From JAHEKO01 sp965212505 (GTDB taxonomy: Bacteria; Acidobacteriota; Thermoanaerobaculia; Multivoradales; JAHEKO01), in contig OZ243123.1 in assembly GCA_965212505.1 (NCBI GenBank), positions 2,914,001-2,978,000 of the forward strand: DNA of 64,000 nt, in the 5' to 3' direction. The first letter of the stretch is position 1; each line of letters opens with the position of its first letter. The notes under the pieces are model-generated. The model saw nothing but the letters and a program-made list of their open reading frames with translations. It searched no databases and had not been told where the DNA came from. This document shows, piece after piece, positions 24,638-33,495 of this stretch. The translations under genes were made by a program, and so were the position numbers.

Positions 24638-25971
24638 CGACATCGCTTTTCGGAACTGACGGGATTCGAGCCCCGTTCGGCACCCATCCGCTCGATCGAA
24701 CCACCGTCACCGCCCTCGGCGCCGCTCTCGGAGCAACGCTCGAAGGTGACCGCCCTCTCGTGGTCCTCGGAGGCGACACCCGAAAGAGCACCCCGACGCT
24801 CTGCGGCTGGCTGGCGACCGGCCTCACCGCGGCGGGTGCCGAGATTCACTACCTGGGCACGGTGCCGACGCCTGCCGTCGCCTCCTCCACTCGAAGCCTC
24901 GGCGCAGCCTGCGGCATCGCAATCTCCGCGAGCCACAACAAGATGCCCGACAACGGCATCAAGTTGATCGACGGCGACGGCTTCAAGTGGACGCCTGAGG
25001 CCGAGCGCGAGCTCGAGGCCCGTTTGACGACAACCGACCCGCCGAAGACCGACGCTCCCCCACTCGAAGTCGACAGCGAGCAGGTCGAGCGCTACCTCGA
25101 GCACCTCACCGCGAGTCTGCCCGGTGGCGAGCCCCTCGCTGGGCTCTCGGTGGCCTTGGACTGCGCCCACGGAGCGGCGTCCGCCTTCGCCCCGCAGCTC
25201 TTCGAACGGCTCGGAGCCAAAGTCACGACCCGCTGTGCGGAGCCGAACGGGATCAACATCAACGAGAACTGCGGCTCGACCCACCCCGAAGGGCTTTCGG
25301 AGCTCGTCGCGTCGAGCGACGCCACGCTTGGGGTCGCCTTCGACGGCGACGCCGACCGAGCGCTCTTCACCGACGAGTCCGGCCGCGTGCGCGACGGCGA
25401 CGCGACCCTCTACGTCTGGTCGCGAGCGCTCGACGCGGCTGGCGAGCTGCCGAACCGCGCGATCGTCGCGACCTCGATGAGCAATCTTGGCCTCGAAGTC
25501 TCGCTGCGTGAAGGGGGCATCGGCGTCGTCCGCTGTGACGTCGGAGATCGTGTGGTCGTCGACACCATGCGCCGGCGCGGGCTGACGCTCGGCGGCGAGC
25601 AGTCGGGGCACATCGTGCACCTGGGCCTCTCGACTACCGGCGACGGACTCCTGACGGCAATCCAGGTCGCCCACCTCGCCCACACCACCGGGAGTTCCTT
25701 TTCGGACCTACTCGCCGGACTCCCAAGGTTCCCGCAGACCCTCCAGAACGTCCGGGTTCGCGAGAAGCCCGATCTCTCCACGGTCGATCCGATCGCGCGA
25801 GTGGCCCGCTCGGTCGAGGAGCGCCTCGGCGACGCCGGTCGGCTCGTCCTACGCTACAGTGGCACCGAACCGCTGGCGCGCGTGATGATCGAAGGACCCG
25901 ACCAGGAGGCGATCGAAGGCCTCGCGCAGGAGCTCCTCGAGGTCATCGACGCCGAGATCGGAATGCGATGA
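24634..25971 (+). CDS. glmM: Phosphoglucosamine mutase
   Basis: A 445-aa alpha-D-phosphohexomutase converting glucosamine-6-phosphate to glucosamine-1-phosphate for UDP-GlcNAc. N-terminal LFGTDGIRAPFG; phosphoserine loop AISASHNKMPDNGIK with catalytic Ser100; Mg loop FDGDADRALF; sugar-binding GGEQSGHIVHL; phosphate-binding RYSGTEPLARVM. Typical length. Overlaps cdaR by 4 bp (ATGA). Confidence 0.97.
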   Translation: MTTSLFGTDGIRAPFGTHPLDRTTVTALGAALGATLEGDRPLVVLGGDTRKSTPTLCGWLATGLTAAGAEIHYLGTVPTPAVASSTRSLGAACGIAISASHNKMPDNGIKLIDGDGFKWTPEAERELEARLTTTDPPKTDAPPLEVDSEQVERYLEHLTASLPGGEPLAGLSVALDCAHGAASAFAPQLFERLGAKVTTRCAEPNGININENCGSTHPEGLSELVASSDATLGVAFDGDADRALFTDESGRVRDGDATLYVWSRALDAAGELPNRAIVATSMSNLGLEVSLREGGIGVVRCDVGDRVVVDTMRRRGLTLGGEQSGHIVHLGLSTTGDGLLTAIQVAHLAHTTGSSFSDLLAGLPRFPQTLQNVRVREKPDLSTVDPIARVARSVEERLGDAGRLVLRYSGTEPLARVMIEGPDQEAIEGLAQELLEVIDAEIGMR

Positions 25972-26684
25972 CGCAGCTCTCCGTCAACGTCGACCACGTC
26001 GCCACCCTGCGCCAGGCGCGTGGCGTCGACTACCCGAGCCCGCTCGAGGCCGCGCGCCTCGCCGAGCGGGCCGGCGCCTCGGGCATCACCGTGCACCTGC
26101 GAGGCGACCGACGCCATATCCAGGACGCAGACGTCACCGCGCTCACCACCGTCGTCGAAGGCAAGCTCAACCTCGAGATCTCCACCGACGAAGAGATGGT
26201 CGCCTTCGCCTGTGACCTCGGTCCGGACCAGGTGACCCTGGTTCCCGAGCGCCCCGACGAGGTCACCACCGAGGGCGGCCTCGACCTGATCGCCGCCGGC
26301 TCGAAGGTCCTCGCCGCCACGCGCCGCCTGACCGCGGTCGGCATCCAGGTCTCGCTCTTCGTCGACCCCGACCCACCACAGGTTCGCCGCCTGACCGACT
26401 TCTCGAATCAGCAGGCGAGCGGCTTCGAGATCAACACCGATCACTACACCCGCCCTGGAGCCGACGCCGACCGTGAGTTCGAGCGCATCGTCGACGCCGC
26501 TGCCCTGGGAGCCGAATGTGGCCTGCGGGTCTACGCCGGCCACGGCTTGACCGTCGACAACGTCCGGCGGGTGGCCCAGATCCCGGTGATCGAAGAGCTC
26601 AACATCGGCCACGCCATCGTCTCGCGTGCGGTCCTCATTGGCATGGAGGCCGCGGTGCGCGAGATGTCGGACGCGATGAGCTAG
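25968..26684 (+). CDS. pdxJ: Pyridoxine 5'-phosphate synthase
   Basis: A 238-aa TIM-barrel enzyme of the DXP-dependent vitamin B6 route, joining 1-deoxyxylulose-5-phosphate and 3-amino-2-oxopropyl phosphate. Motifs: LSVNVDHVATLRQARGVDYP, ITVHLRGDRRHIQDADV, LNLEISTDEEM, VTLVPERPDEVTTEGGLDL, YAGHGLTVDNV and EELNIGHAIVSRA. Overlaps glmM by 4 bp. Last gene of the long operon. Confidence 0.97.
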   Translation: MTQLSVNVDHVATLRQARGVDYPSPLEAARLAERAGASGITVHLRGDRRHIQDADVTALTTVVEGKLNLEISTDEEMVAFACDLGPDQVTLVPERPDEVTTEGGLDLIAAGSKVLAATRRLTAVGIQVSLFVDPDPPQVRRLTDFSNQQASGFEINTDHYTRPGADADREFERIVDAAALGAECGLRVYAGHGLTVDNVRRVAQIPVIEELNIGHAIVSRAVLIGMEAAVREMSDAMS

Positions 26685-26727
26685 CCCTCCGGCTACCGCG
26701 AACGGCCGCCGTGATCTGCGGAGGCCT

Positions 26728-26749
26728 GGTACTCTGACGACAGAGTACC
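26728..26749 (+). promoter_or_regulatory. 9-bp perfect hairpin just before a start codon
   Basis: GGTACTCTG-ACGA-CAGAGTACC ends 7 nt before the ATG at 26757, where a ribosome-binding site would be expected; none is seen. It may be an operator, a translation-blocking hairpin, or a weak terminator of the pdxJ operon (no U-tract). Confidence 0.5.
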
Positions 26750-26756
26750 TAGAACA

Positions 26757-27338
26757 ATGCGGACCACCGCGCTCTTCGTTGAGCTCCTCGTGATCGGAGT
26801 TGGCGCCTACGCCTGGGTAGGCTTGGTCGTGGCTCTGATCTTCGGCCTGTCCACCGGGGCCTTGTGGCAGGTTGCCGGCTCGCTCCCCTGGGCGGTCCCC
26901 GCTCTGGGCGTCATCTACCTCCTCGGCATCTTGACCGACCGGCTCGCGGACAAGGTCTTTGCACTGTTCTGGGCGGATCGAGAACGTAGGAAGGAGTTCG
27001 AATCGGCCGAGGACTACTATCGGGCTAGAGACTCCGTCACGGCAGCCTCCGAGCGCTTTTCCGAGCTCTTCGAGTACAGCAGAAGCCGGCAGCGAATCTG
27101 CCGTGGCTGGGCGCTCAACAGCCTCTTGCTATGGATCGCCGCCCTGGCCCTCCTCCTCGCAAGGTCGCCATTGAGCGGAGATGGGCTCACTCGAGTCCTG
27201 GTCGGCGGGACCACGCTGGCCTGGATACTCTCGATCGCCTGCTGGTCGACTTGGCGATCCATGTACCGAACCGAGCTGGTGCGGTTAAAGGCTCAGAGCG
27301 AACTCGTCGGCTCTCGCACGGCCGACGTCGACGCTTGA
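26757..27338 (+). CDS. Hypothetical four-helix membrane protein
   Basis: 193 aa. Four hydrophobic segments are visible: about 7-32 and 40-60 at the N-terminus, about 121-138 and 145-165 near the C-terminus. Between them is a charged cytoplasmic-looking region (ADRERRKEFESAEDYYRARD) likely to form a coiled helix. The C-terminus is charged. I recognise no family. The start ATG follows a perfect hairpin with no Shine-Dalgarno. The gene stands alone between the pdxJ operon and convergent genes. Confidence 0.65.
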   Translation: MRTTALFVELLVIGVGAYAWVGLVVALIFGLSTGALWQVAGSLPWAVPALGVIYLLGILTDRLADKVFALFWADRERRKEFESAEDYYRARDSVTAASERFSELFEYSRSRQRICRGWALNSLLLWIAALALLLARSPLSGDGLTRVLVGGTTLAWILSIACWSTWRSMYRTELVRLKAQSELVGSRTADVDA

Positions 27339-27388
27339 TCGATCGTCCTCTGCGCACCATCGCCGCTCTGGGCGACCCGGCGAACCCG

Positions 27389-27604
27389 CTACCGCTCGAC
27401 GTCGACCGTCTCCGCCCCCGGCTCCTCCGCCTGCTGAACGATCAGCACGGTGCCAGAGACCGGAAGCAGCGCCCGGTGCTGGTTCTCGCCGAGGGCGATG
27501 ATGACTTCGTAGTAGCCCTCGTCGCAGATCCGCAGGAGCCGACCGTGGCCTCCCTTCATGCCGAGCTGCGTGTTGTGGATGACAACTTCCGCGGGTAGCT
27601 CCAT
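27389..27604 (-). CDS. Hypothetical 71-aa protein downstream of NtrC-type regulator
   Basis: A 71-aa acidic, beta-strand-rich protein (VVIHNTQLGM, GRLLRICDEGYYEVIIALG, QHRALLPVSGTVLIVQQ). No transmembrane segment or signal peptide. It begins 4 nt after the regulator stop with GGAGGAG about 7 nt upstream, so it is co-translated with it. The compact barrel-like pattern could be a small adaptor. Family not recognised; reality is supported by the strong ribosome-binding site and tight spacing. Confidence 0.7.
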   Translation of the reverse strand: MELPAEVVIHNTQLGMKGGHGRLLRICDEGYYEVIIALGENQHRALLPVSGTVLIVQQAEEPGAETVDVER

Positions 27605-27608
27605 CGCT

Positions 27609-29003
27609 CTACTCCTCCACGAATCCCTGCTCGCGATACTCCTTCAGCTTCCTCTGCAGCGTACGCAGGCCGATACCGAGTGTCTTGGCCGCGTCGGCGC
27701 GGCGGCCCTTGGTGAGCTCGAGGGTCTCGAGGATCGCGCGGCGTTCGATCTCAGCCATGGTGCGGGGTGCGCCCGAAAGGTTCTGCACCGGACCGCCGGC
27801 GATCGGGCCGCGCGTGCCCTCGCGCAGTTCGCTCGGCAGATCGCTCGGCTCGATGACGTCGCCGCGGTGGAACACCACCACCGACTCGAGTACGTTCTTG
27901 AGCTCGCGTACGTTGCCCGGCCAGGTGTGACGGGCGAGTAGCTCCGCGGCCTCCGGCGACACCTGTTTGGACGGAGCGCCGTGCTCCTGGCAGAAGATGT
28001 CGAGGAAGTACTCGGTGAGAATCGGGAGATCGCCGATGCGCTCGCGCAGGGGTGGCACCTCGAGCCGAACGACCTTGAGCCGATAGTAGAGATCCTCACG
28101 GAAGCGGCCCTCGGCGACCTCCTTGGGCAAGTCGCGGTTGGTGGCGGCCAGCAGTCGGAAATCGACGTCAATCATCTCGCTGCCGCCGACACGCATCACC
28201 TGCCGCTCCTCGAGAACCCGTAATAGCTTGACCTGGAGCTCCGGGTAGAGCTCGCTGATCTCGTCGAGGAAGAGCGTGCCACCGTGGGCGAGCTGGAACT
28301 TACCGATCTTGCGACCGACGGCGCCGGTGAAGGCGCCACGCTCGTGTCCGAAGAGCTCGCTCTCGAGGATGTCGCTGGGGATCGCGCCGCAGTTGAGCGC
28401 CAAGAAACGCTCGTCTCGACGCGGGCTCGAATGGTGAAGTGCGTGCGCCACAAGCTCCTTGCCGGTGCCGCTCTCGCCCACGACGAGGACGCTCGACCGG
28501 GTTGGAGCGACCAGTCGCATCTGCTCGAACAGCTTCTCCATCGCCGGCGACTTGCCGATGATGCTCTCGAAGCCCCACTTCTTGTCGAGCATCTGCCGAA
28601 GGGTGCTCACCTCTTCGCGGAGCTGCTTGTTCTCGAGCAGGTTGGCCACGCGCTGCCGCAGCTCGTAGAGATCGACCGGTTTCGTCAGGTAGTCGTCGGC
28701 ACCGACACGCATCGCCTCGACCGCCGACTCGATCGAACCGAAGCCGGTCACCAAAATGACGGCCAGGTCGAGACCGCGTTCGCGCACCTGCGACAGGAAC
28801 TCGAGTCCGTCGGTGCCAGGCATCTTGAGATCGCAGATCGCCAGGCGCGTCTCCTCGTGATCCTGCAGGAAACGAAGCGCCTTGTCGGCGTCGTCGAAGG
28901 TCTGAACCCGGAGGCCGGCCTTGTCGAGCGCCATGGCCATCGATTCTCGCGAGCCCGCTTCGTCGTCGATGACGAGGATACGGGGTCGAATCGGGTCGGC
29001 CAT
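27609..29003 (-). CDS. Sigma-54-dependent response regulator (NtrC family)
   Basis: 464 aa. Receiver domain 8-120 (acidic pair Asp13-Asp14, phosphoacceptor Asp58 in AICDLKMPG, Lys108). AAA+ domain about 148-380 with Walker A GESGTGKE (176-183), the sigma-54 contact loop GAFTGA (223-228) and GGTLFLDEI Walker B. C-terminal Fis-type helix-turn-helix RADAAKTLGIGLRTLQRKLK. It activates RNA polymerase-sigma-54 when phosphorylated. ATG 29003 is the receiver start; the upstream frame belongs to the divergent recD2 region. No sensor kinase is adjacent, so the partner must be elsewhere. Confidence 0.95.
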   Translation of the reverse strand: MADPIRPRILVIDDEAGSRESMAMALDKAGLRVQTFDDADKALRFLQDHEETRLAICDLKMPGTDGLEFLSQVRERGLDLAVILVTGFGSIESAVEAMRVGADDYLTKPVDLYELRQRVANLLENKQLREEVSTLRQMLDKKWGFESIIGKSPAMEKLFEQMRLVAPTRSSVLVVGESGTGKELVAHALHHSSPRRDERFLALNCGAIPSDILESELFGHERGAFTGAVGRKIGKFQLAHGGTLFLDEISELYPELQVKLLRVLEERQVMRVGGSEMIDVDFRLLAATNRDLPKEVAEGRFREDLYYRLKVVRLEVPPLRERIGDLPILTEYFLDIFCQEHGAPSKQVSPEAAELLARHTWPGNVRELKNVLESVVVFHRGDVIEPSDLPSELREGTRGPIAGGPVQNLSGAPRTMAEIERRAILETLELTKGRRADAAKTLGIGLRTLQRKLKEYREQGFVEE

Positions 29004-29039
29004 GATCCGGCCATTCTGGCACAGAATAGGGACCTCGCG

Positions 29040-31226
29040 ATGAGTCGGAACGGAGCCAAAGCACCAACCCCCAAGGGCGACCTGGAAACCCTCGACGCGG
29101 CGGTCGAGCGGGTGGTCTTTCAGTCGGAGGAGAGCGGCTGGGCGGTGCTGCGGGTGAGCCGGAAGGACGGTCCACTCAGCACGGCCATCGGCCGGCTGCA
29201 CGGCCTCCAGCCAGGCGAGAGGGTTCGCCTGAGCGGCGTCTGGGAGGAAGACCGGAAGTACGGCCAGCAGTTCCGCGTCGAGTCCTACCTGAGTCTTCTG
29301 CCGGAGACCCTGGAAGGGATCCGGCGATACCTGGGCTCGGGGCTCGTCCCGGGGATCGGACCCGTCATGGCCGAACGGCTGGTCGAGACGTTTGGCCTCG
29401 ACACCCTCGAGGTGATCGAGAACGAGCCGGACAAGCTCGGCCGCGTACGCGGCATCGGGCCGAAGCGCAGCGAACAGATCCGCGACTCCTGGCGAGAGCA
29501 GCGAGCGGTGCGCGACGCGATGGTCTTCCTTCAGGGGCACGGACTCGCCGCCTCGCAGGCGTTGCGAGTCTGCCGAACCTACGGCGAGTCTGCGGTTCAG
29601 GTCGTGCGGCGAAACCCGTTCCGGCTCGCGGAGGATGTCTTCGGCATCGGTTTCGCCACGGCCGACGGCATCGCGCAGAGCCTCGGGGTTCCGCACGACG
29701 CGCCCGAGCGCGCCGAAGCCGGCCTCCTCTTCGTGCTCGGTCAGGCGTCGGACCAGGGGCACGTCTTCCTGCCTCGTCATCTACTGCTGGAGCGAGCGAG
29801 TGAGTTGCTCTCGGTCGACCTCGAACTGGTCTCGCGCGCCACGAGCGGGCTCCTCGAGCGGGCGCTCCTCGAAGGCGACGGCTCCACCACCGACGGGCCG
29901 CTCTACCTCCCCGCGCTCCACACGGCAGAGGTCGGTGTGGCCGCCAAGCTGCGCGAGCTGGCGGACGCCGAGATCGAGGGGCCGTCCATCGACGTGGAAC
30001 GCGCGCTCGAGTGGGTCGAGGGTCAGCAGAGCCTCCAGCTAGCCGAGTTCCAACGCGAGGCGGTACGCAGCGCCCTCCGGAACAAGGTGCAGATCATCAC
30101 CGGCGGTCCAGGCACCGGCAAAACCACCCTGGTGCGGTCGCTCGTGCGCATCTTCGAGCGCAAGCGGATGCGGCTGTCGCTGTGCGCACCGACCGGTCGG
30201 GCGGCCAAGCGGCTCGGAGAGACCACCGGCATGGAGGCGAAGACCCTCCACCGGCTGCTCGAGTTCGACCCGCGGCGAGGCGGGTTCCAGCGCCACGCCG
30301 ACGCGCCACTCGACACCGACGCGGTGATCGTCGACGAGAGCTCCATGGTCGATACGGTTCTCGCTCATCAGCTGCTCCTGGCGATGCCGCTCGGCGCTCG
30401 GCTGATCCTGGTTGGCGACGTCGACCAGCTCGCCTCTGTCGGCCCGGGGAAGGTGCTCGAACAGCTGATCTCTTCGGACCGGATTCCGGTGACTCGACTG
30501 ACCGAGATCTTCCGCCAGGCTCGCGAGAGCCGCATCGTCTGGAACGCGCATCGCATCCATCAGGGCGACATGCCCGAGCTCTCGCGCGAGCCCGACTCCG
30601 ACTTCTTCTTCTTCCATCGTGAAGAGCCCGACGACCTGGTCGCGACACTCCTCCACCTCGTCACCGAGCGCATTCCGCGCGGCTTCGGCCTCGACCCGTT
30701 CGACGAGCTTCAGGTGTTGACACCCATGAGACGCGGAGGGCTCGGAGCCGACAACCTGAACACCGAGCTCCAGCGACTGCTCAATCCGGTCGGTCGTGGC
30801 GCGGAGGGGCTGCGGCGACTGCGCAGCGGCGACCGGGTGATGCAGGTTCGCAACAACTACGACCTCGAGGTCTTCAACGGTGACATCGGCCGCGTGGCTC
30901 GCGTGATCGAGGCCGACCGCGAGCTCGAGGTCTCGTTCGACGGCCGCACCGTCACCTACGACTTCTCCGACCAGGACGAACTCACCCTCGCCTACGCCAC
31001 CTCGGTGCACAAATCGCAGGGGTCGGAGTACCCGTGCGTGATTCTGCCGATCCACACCCAGCACTACGTCATGCTGCAGCGAAACCTTCTCTACACCGCA
31101 GTGACCCGCGCCAAGCGACTGCTGATCCTGGTCGGAGACCGTCGGGCGCTCGGAGTTGCGGTCCGGAACGACCGGCAGCAGCAGCGCCACACGCGGCTCG
31201 CCGAGTTGCTGCGCTCCTGGCCCTGA
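29040..31226 (+). CDS. recD2: RecD2-type ATP-dependent DNA helicase
   Basis: 728 aa. An N-terminal OB-like segment (VERVVFQSEESGWAVLRV) and helix-hairpin-helix repeats (GLVPGIGPVMAERLV, GRVRGIGPKRSEQI) are typical of RecD2, not of RecBCD RecD. The helicase core has Walker A GGPGTGKTT, LCAPTGRAAKRL, VIVDESSMVD, LVGDVDQLASVGPG, LTEIFRQA, and motif VI YTAVTRAKRLL. It unwinds DNA 5' to 3' in repair. ATG 29040 is divergent from the NtrC gene 36 bp away. Confidence 0.95.
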   Translation: MSRNGAKAPTPKGDLETLDAAVERVVFQSEESGWAVLRVSRKDGPLSTAIGRLHGLQPGERVRLSGVWEEDRKYGQQFRVESYLSLLPETLEGIRRYLGSGLVPGIGPVMAERLVETFGLDTLEVIENEPDKLGRVRGIGPKRSEQIRDSWREQRAVRDAMVFLQGHGLAASQALRVCRTYGESAVQVVRRNPFRLAEDVFGIGFATADGIAQSLGVPHDAPERAEAGLLFVLGQASDQGHVFLPRHLLLERASELLSVDLELVSRATSGLLERALLEGDGSTTDGPLYLPALHTAEVGVAAKLRELADAEIEGPSIDVERALEWVEGQQSLQLAEFQREAVRSALRNKVQIITGGPGTGKTTLVRSLVRIFERKRMRLSLCAPTGRAAKRLGETTGMEAKTLHRLLEFDPRRGGFQRHADAPLDTDAVIVDESSMVDTVLAHQLLLAMPLGARLILVGDVDQLASVGPGKVLEQLISSDRIPVTRLTEIFRQARESRIVWNAHRIHQGDMPELSREPDSDFFFFHREEPDDLVATLLHLVTERIPRGFGLDPFDELQVLTPMRRGGLGADNLNTELQRLLNPVGRGAEGLRRLRSGDRVMQVRNNYDLEVFNGDIGRVARVIEADRELEVSFDGRTVTYDFSDQDELTLAYATSVHKSQGSEYPCVILPIHTQHYVMLQRNLLYTAVTRAKRLLILVGDRRALGVAVRNDRQQQRHTRLAELLRSWP

Positions 31227-31238
31227 CGAGTCGGCGCT

Positions 31239-32921
31239 CTACTTCGGCTCCGACTTGCCGTCCCCGTCGGCAGGGTCCGCCGCAGGTTCGGCCGCTGGTT
31301 CTGACGCGGGCTCAGCTTCCGGCTCGACCTCAGGCTCCCAAGGCTCGTCGTCCGTATCGACGGATTCCGGCTCGCCTTCGCCATCGCTCGACGGTTCCCA
31401 GTCGAGATCGGGAAGGGCGCCGGGCTCGGCTGGGTCTTCCCAGTCGCCGTCCGGCGAATCCGGCGGTGGCAGTGGCGGCAGGGCGCCTGCCACGACCGCC
31501 GTGCCGTCGTCGAGCGTTCCGAAGCGAGTCAACAGCGCCGCGCCGAGGCCGGTCGTCCAGGCGACGTACTTGATGATCGCGCCGAAGGCTCCAAACATGA
31601 TCGCAAAGAACCAGAGCGGGCCGGGCAGCAGGTCCAGAATGTCGCCGACAAACGAGATCACCTGGACCAGGCCGACGCCCACGACGATGGCGACGTAGGG
31701 GTTGACCATGTTCCAGCCGAAGCGCTCCTCGCTCCATCTGCCCACATTTAGCGCGACCGACGTGTAGCCCAGGAAGGAGACCAAGACCACACCGAGGATC
31801 GCGAACGGTACCAGCGCGAGCAACGGGATGCCGATGATGGAGATCAAGAGGATGAGGCTCACCAGCGCGAGGAGTGGCAGGAACAGCAGCTGCGCGACGA
31901 GTCCCACCAGTCCGGCCTTCCACGGTTCGGTCCGTACCTTGGCCCGCATCCGCTCGACCGGCCCCTTCGCCAGCAGATAGGCCAGGCAGGCGAGCAGCGC
32001 CAGGAACAGGAGTCCGAAGAAGCTCCAGAAGAGGTTGAAGACCCGGCCGAAGCCCCACCAGCCGCGCCGACTCGAGTCCCACCAGTCGTCGTCCCAGTCC
32101 CAGTCCCAGTTGTCGGAATCGGGCCAGCCGAAGGAGACCTGCGGGCCGAACGGAACCTCGACCACGCGTCCAGCCAACGAGGCGGTGTCGTCGATCTCGA
32201 CCTCATTGCCGACGCTGATGGCATCGCCACCGATGGTGGTGCCCCCACGGACGGTCGTCGGCCCGCCGATCGAGGCGACGTCGCCAGTGACCTCGGCCCC
32301 CGGCTCGATCACCACCGAGCCGCCGATTGCGACCGCGTCGCCGATCACCGTACCGAGCACCGTCAGTCGTCCACCGAAGACCACCACGTCGCGAGACTCT
32401 TCGTCGGCCTCGATGGTGACCGAGCTGCCGACGACGACCTGCGAGTCGTTGCGCATGCGTGCCGGCCGCCGGGGTGCTCGCGGCGCGGGCGGGGCGGGTG
32501 CTTCGACCGCCGTCGGCGGCGCGGGCCGCGAGCGCGGCGGGCGCCCGCCTCCGAACGTGTCGGGCCGGCCCCTCGACTCCAGCTCCCCGAGGCGCCGCAC
32601 AACCTGAGCGGCGGCTCCGAGGCGGGCGTCGAGGCCGCTCGGCGAGATCGGCTGTCCATCGATCACAAACGTTCCGTCGGAGATCTCGATCGCCGCGACG
32701 CCGTCCATATCTTCGCGCGGCTCGAGGAGGACCCCGTTCCGAAGGCGGAGCACCCGGAACAGACGATCGACTTCCGCGCGAACACTCTCTTCTTCGCTGG
32801 TGACAACCGTTTCGGCGACGACCTCGGCCTCCTGGGCAGCGACGGGCAGTGCGGCGCACCAGGCCGCCACGGCCAACAGCAGCAGGCCGATCCAACGGCG
32901 GGGTTTAACTGGACTGGACAT
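31239..32921 (-). CDS. Membrane protein with bactofilin-like beta-helix domain
   Basis: 560 aa. Signal peptide (WIGLLLLAVAAWCAALPVAA), a mixed region with a Pro-rich linker, then a polymer-forming/bactofilin-like beta-helix (about residues 160-260; VVVFGGRLTVLGTVIGDAVA, VASIGGPTTVRGGTTIGGDA). Next a Trp/Asp stretch (DNWDWDWDDDWW), four to five transmembrane helices (about 295-460), and a very acidic Pro/Glu tail of about 90 residues. It is third in an operon with an ECF sigma factor and a membrane protein, overlapping the latter by 17 bp. Likely an envelope-stress target or sensor; the precise role is unknown. Confidence 0.75.
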   Translation of the reverse strand: MSSPVKPRRWIGLLLLAVAAWCAALPVAAQEAEVVAETVVTSEEESVRAEVDRLFRVLRLRNGVLLEPREDMDGVAAIEISDGTFVIDGQPISPSGLDARLGAAAQVVRRLGELESRGRPDTFGGGRPPRSRPAPPTAVEAPAPPAPRAPRRPARMRNDSQVVVGSSVTIEADEESRDVVVFGGRLTVLGTVIGDAVAIGGSVVIEPGAEVTGDVASIGGPTTVRGGTTIGGDAISVGNEVEIDDTASLAGRVVEVPFGPQVSFGWPDSDNWDWDWDDDWWDSSRRGWWGFGRVFNLFWSFFGLLFLALLACLAYLLAKGPVERMRAKVRTEPWKAGLVGLVAQLLFLPLLALVSLILLISIIGIPLLALVPFAILGVVLVSFLGYTSVALNVGRWSEERFGWNMVNPYVAIVVGVGLVQVISFVGDILDLLPGPLWFFAIMFGAFGAIIKYVAWTTGLGAALLTRFGTLDDGTAVVAGALPPLPPPDSPDGDWEDPAEPGALPDLDWEPSSDGEGEPESVDTDDEPWEPEVEPEAEPASEPAAEPAADPADGDGKSEPK

Positions 32922-33429
32922 AACGCGAGTTCCCTTCGGTGATCAGAAGTCCGTGCAACCAACGGGTCGCCAGCGCGCAGACGAGTGCCGCGACCGCGAT
33001 GACGGTCATGACAGTAGGAGATGCGAGGCTGGCCGAGACAGCGGTCGAGACGCTCACGAGCGCCTCCCAGATGATGATGCTCGCAGCGAGACGGCCACTG
33101 AGCGCGACCACGAAGCCGGCCGTGAGCTCGACGATCTTGCTGGCTCCCAGGCCGGTCCAGAGCTCCGCCAAGAACGGCAGCATGACCGTCGAAGCCAACG
33201 CCACCAGGGCGAAGCAGAGGGAGACCGCCACCTTCCAACGGAGCGAGAAACTTGCTGGCGTGAGCAACAGGCCCAGTCGGGCCAACACGTGCTGAGTAAA
33301 GTTGGGCCGAGGAGTGGGCAGCGGCAGACGCAGGAAGACGCGACGGAGCGCCATCTCCGCGCGACGCGCATCGCCACCGCGCTCTTGCTCGAGCCAGGTG
33401 ACGACTGCTTTTCTGAGTCTTCGTTCCAC
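32905..33429 (-). CDS. Putative membrane anti-sigma factor
   Basis: About 174 aa. A basic N-terminal cytoplasmic domain (ERRLRKAVVTWLEQERGGDA) is followed by three or four hydrophobic segments (WKVAVSLCFALVALASTVML, LTAGFVVALSGRLAASIII, VMTVIAVAALVCALA). Start GTG 33429 is chosen because GAGAGG lies 8 nt upstream; a further GTG at 33483 has no ribosome-binding site. Position directly after an ECF sigma gene suggests an anti-sigma partner, but no zinc HxxxCxxC motif is present, so the assignment rests on context. Confidence 0.6.
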   Translation of the reverse strand: MERRLRKAVVTWLEQERGGDARRAEMALRRVFLRLPLPTPRPNFTQHVLARLGLLLTPASFSLRWKVAVSLCFALVALASTVMLPFLAELWTGLGASKIVELTAGFVVALSGRLAASIIIWEALVSVSTAVSASLASPTVMTVIAVAALVCALATRWLHGLLITEGNSRYVQSS

Positions 33430-33495
33430 GGGTTCAACCTCTCTATGGGGCCCTACGAGCCCGATTCTGGCAAAGTTTCGCACTTCGGGTACAGA

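Noticed and set aside
33483..33485. GTG 33483 as start of the putative anti-sigma gene
   Set aside because: No Shine-Dalgarno; GTG 33429 has GAGAGG 8 nt upstream and fits the start of the basic helix.
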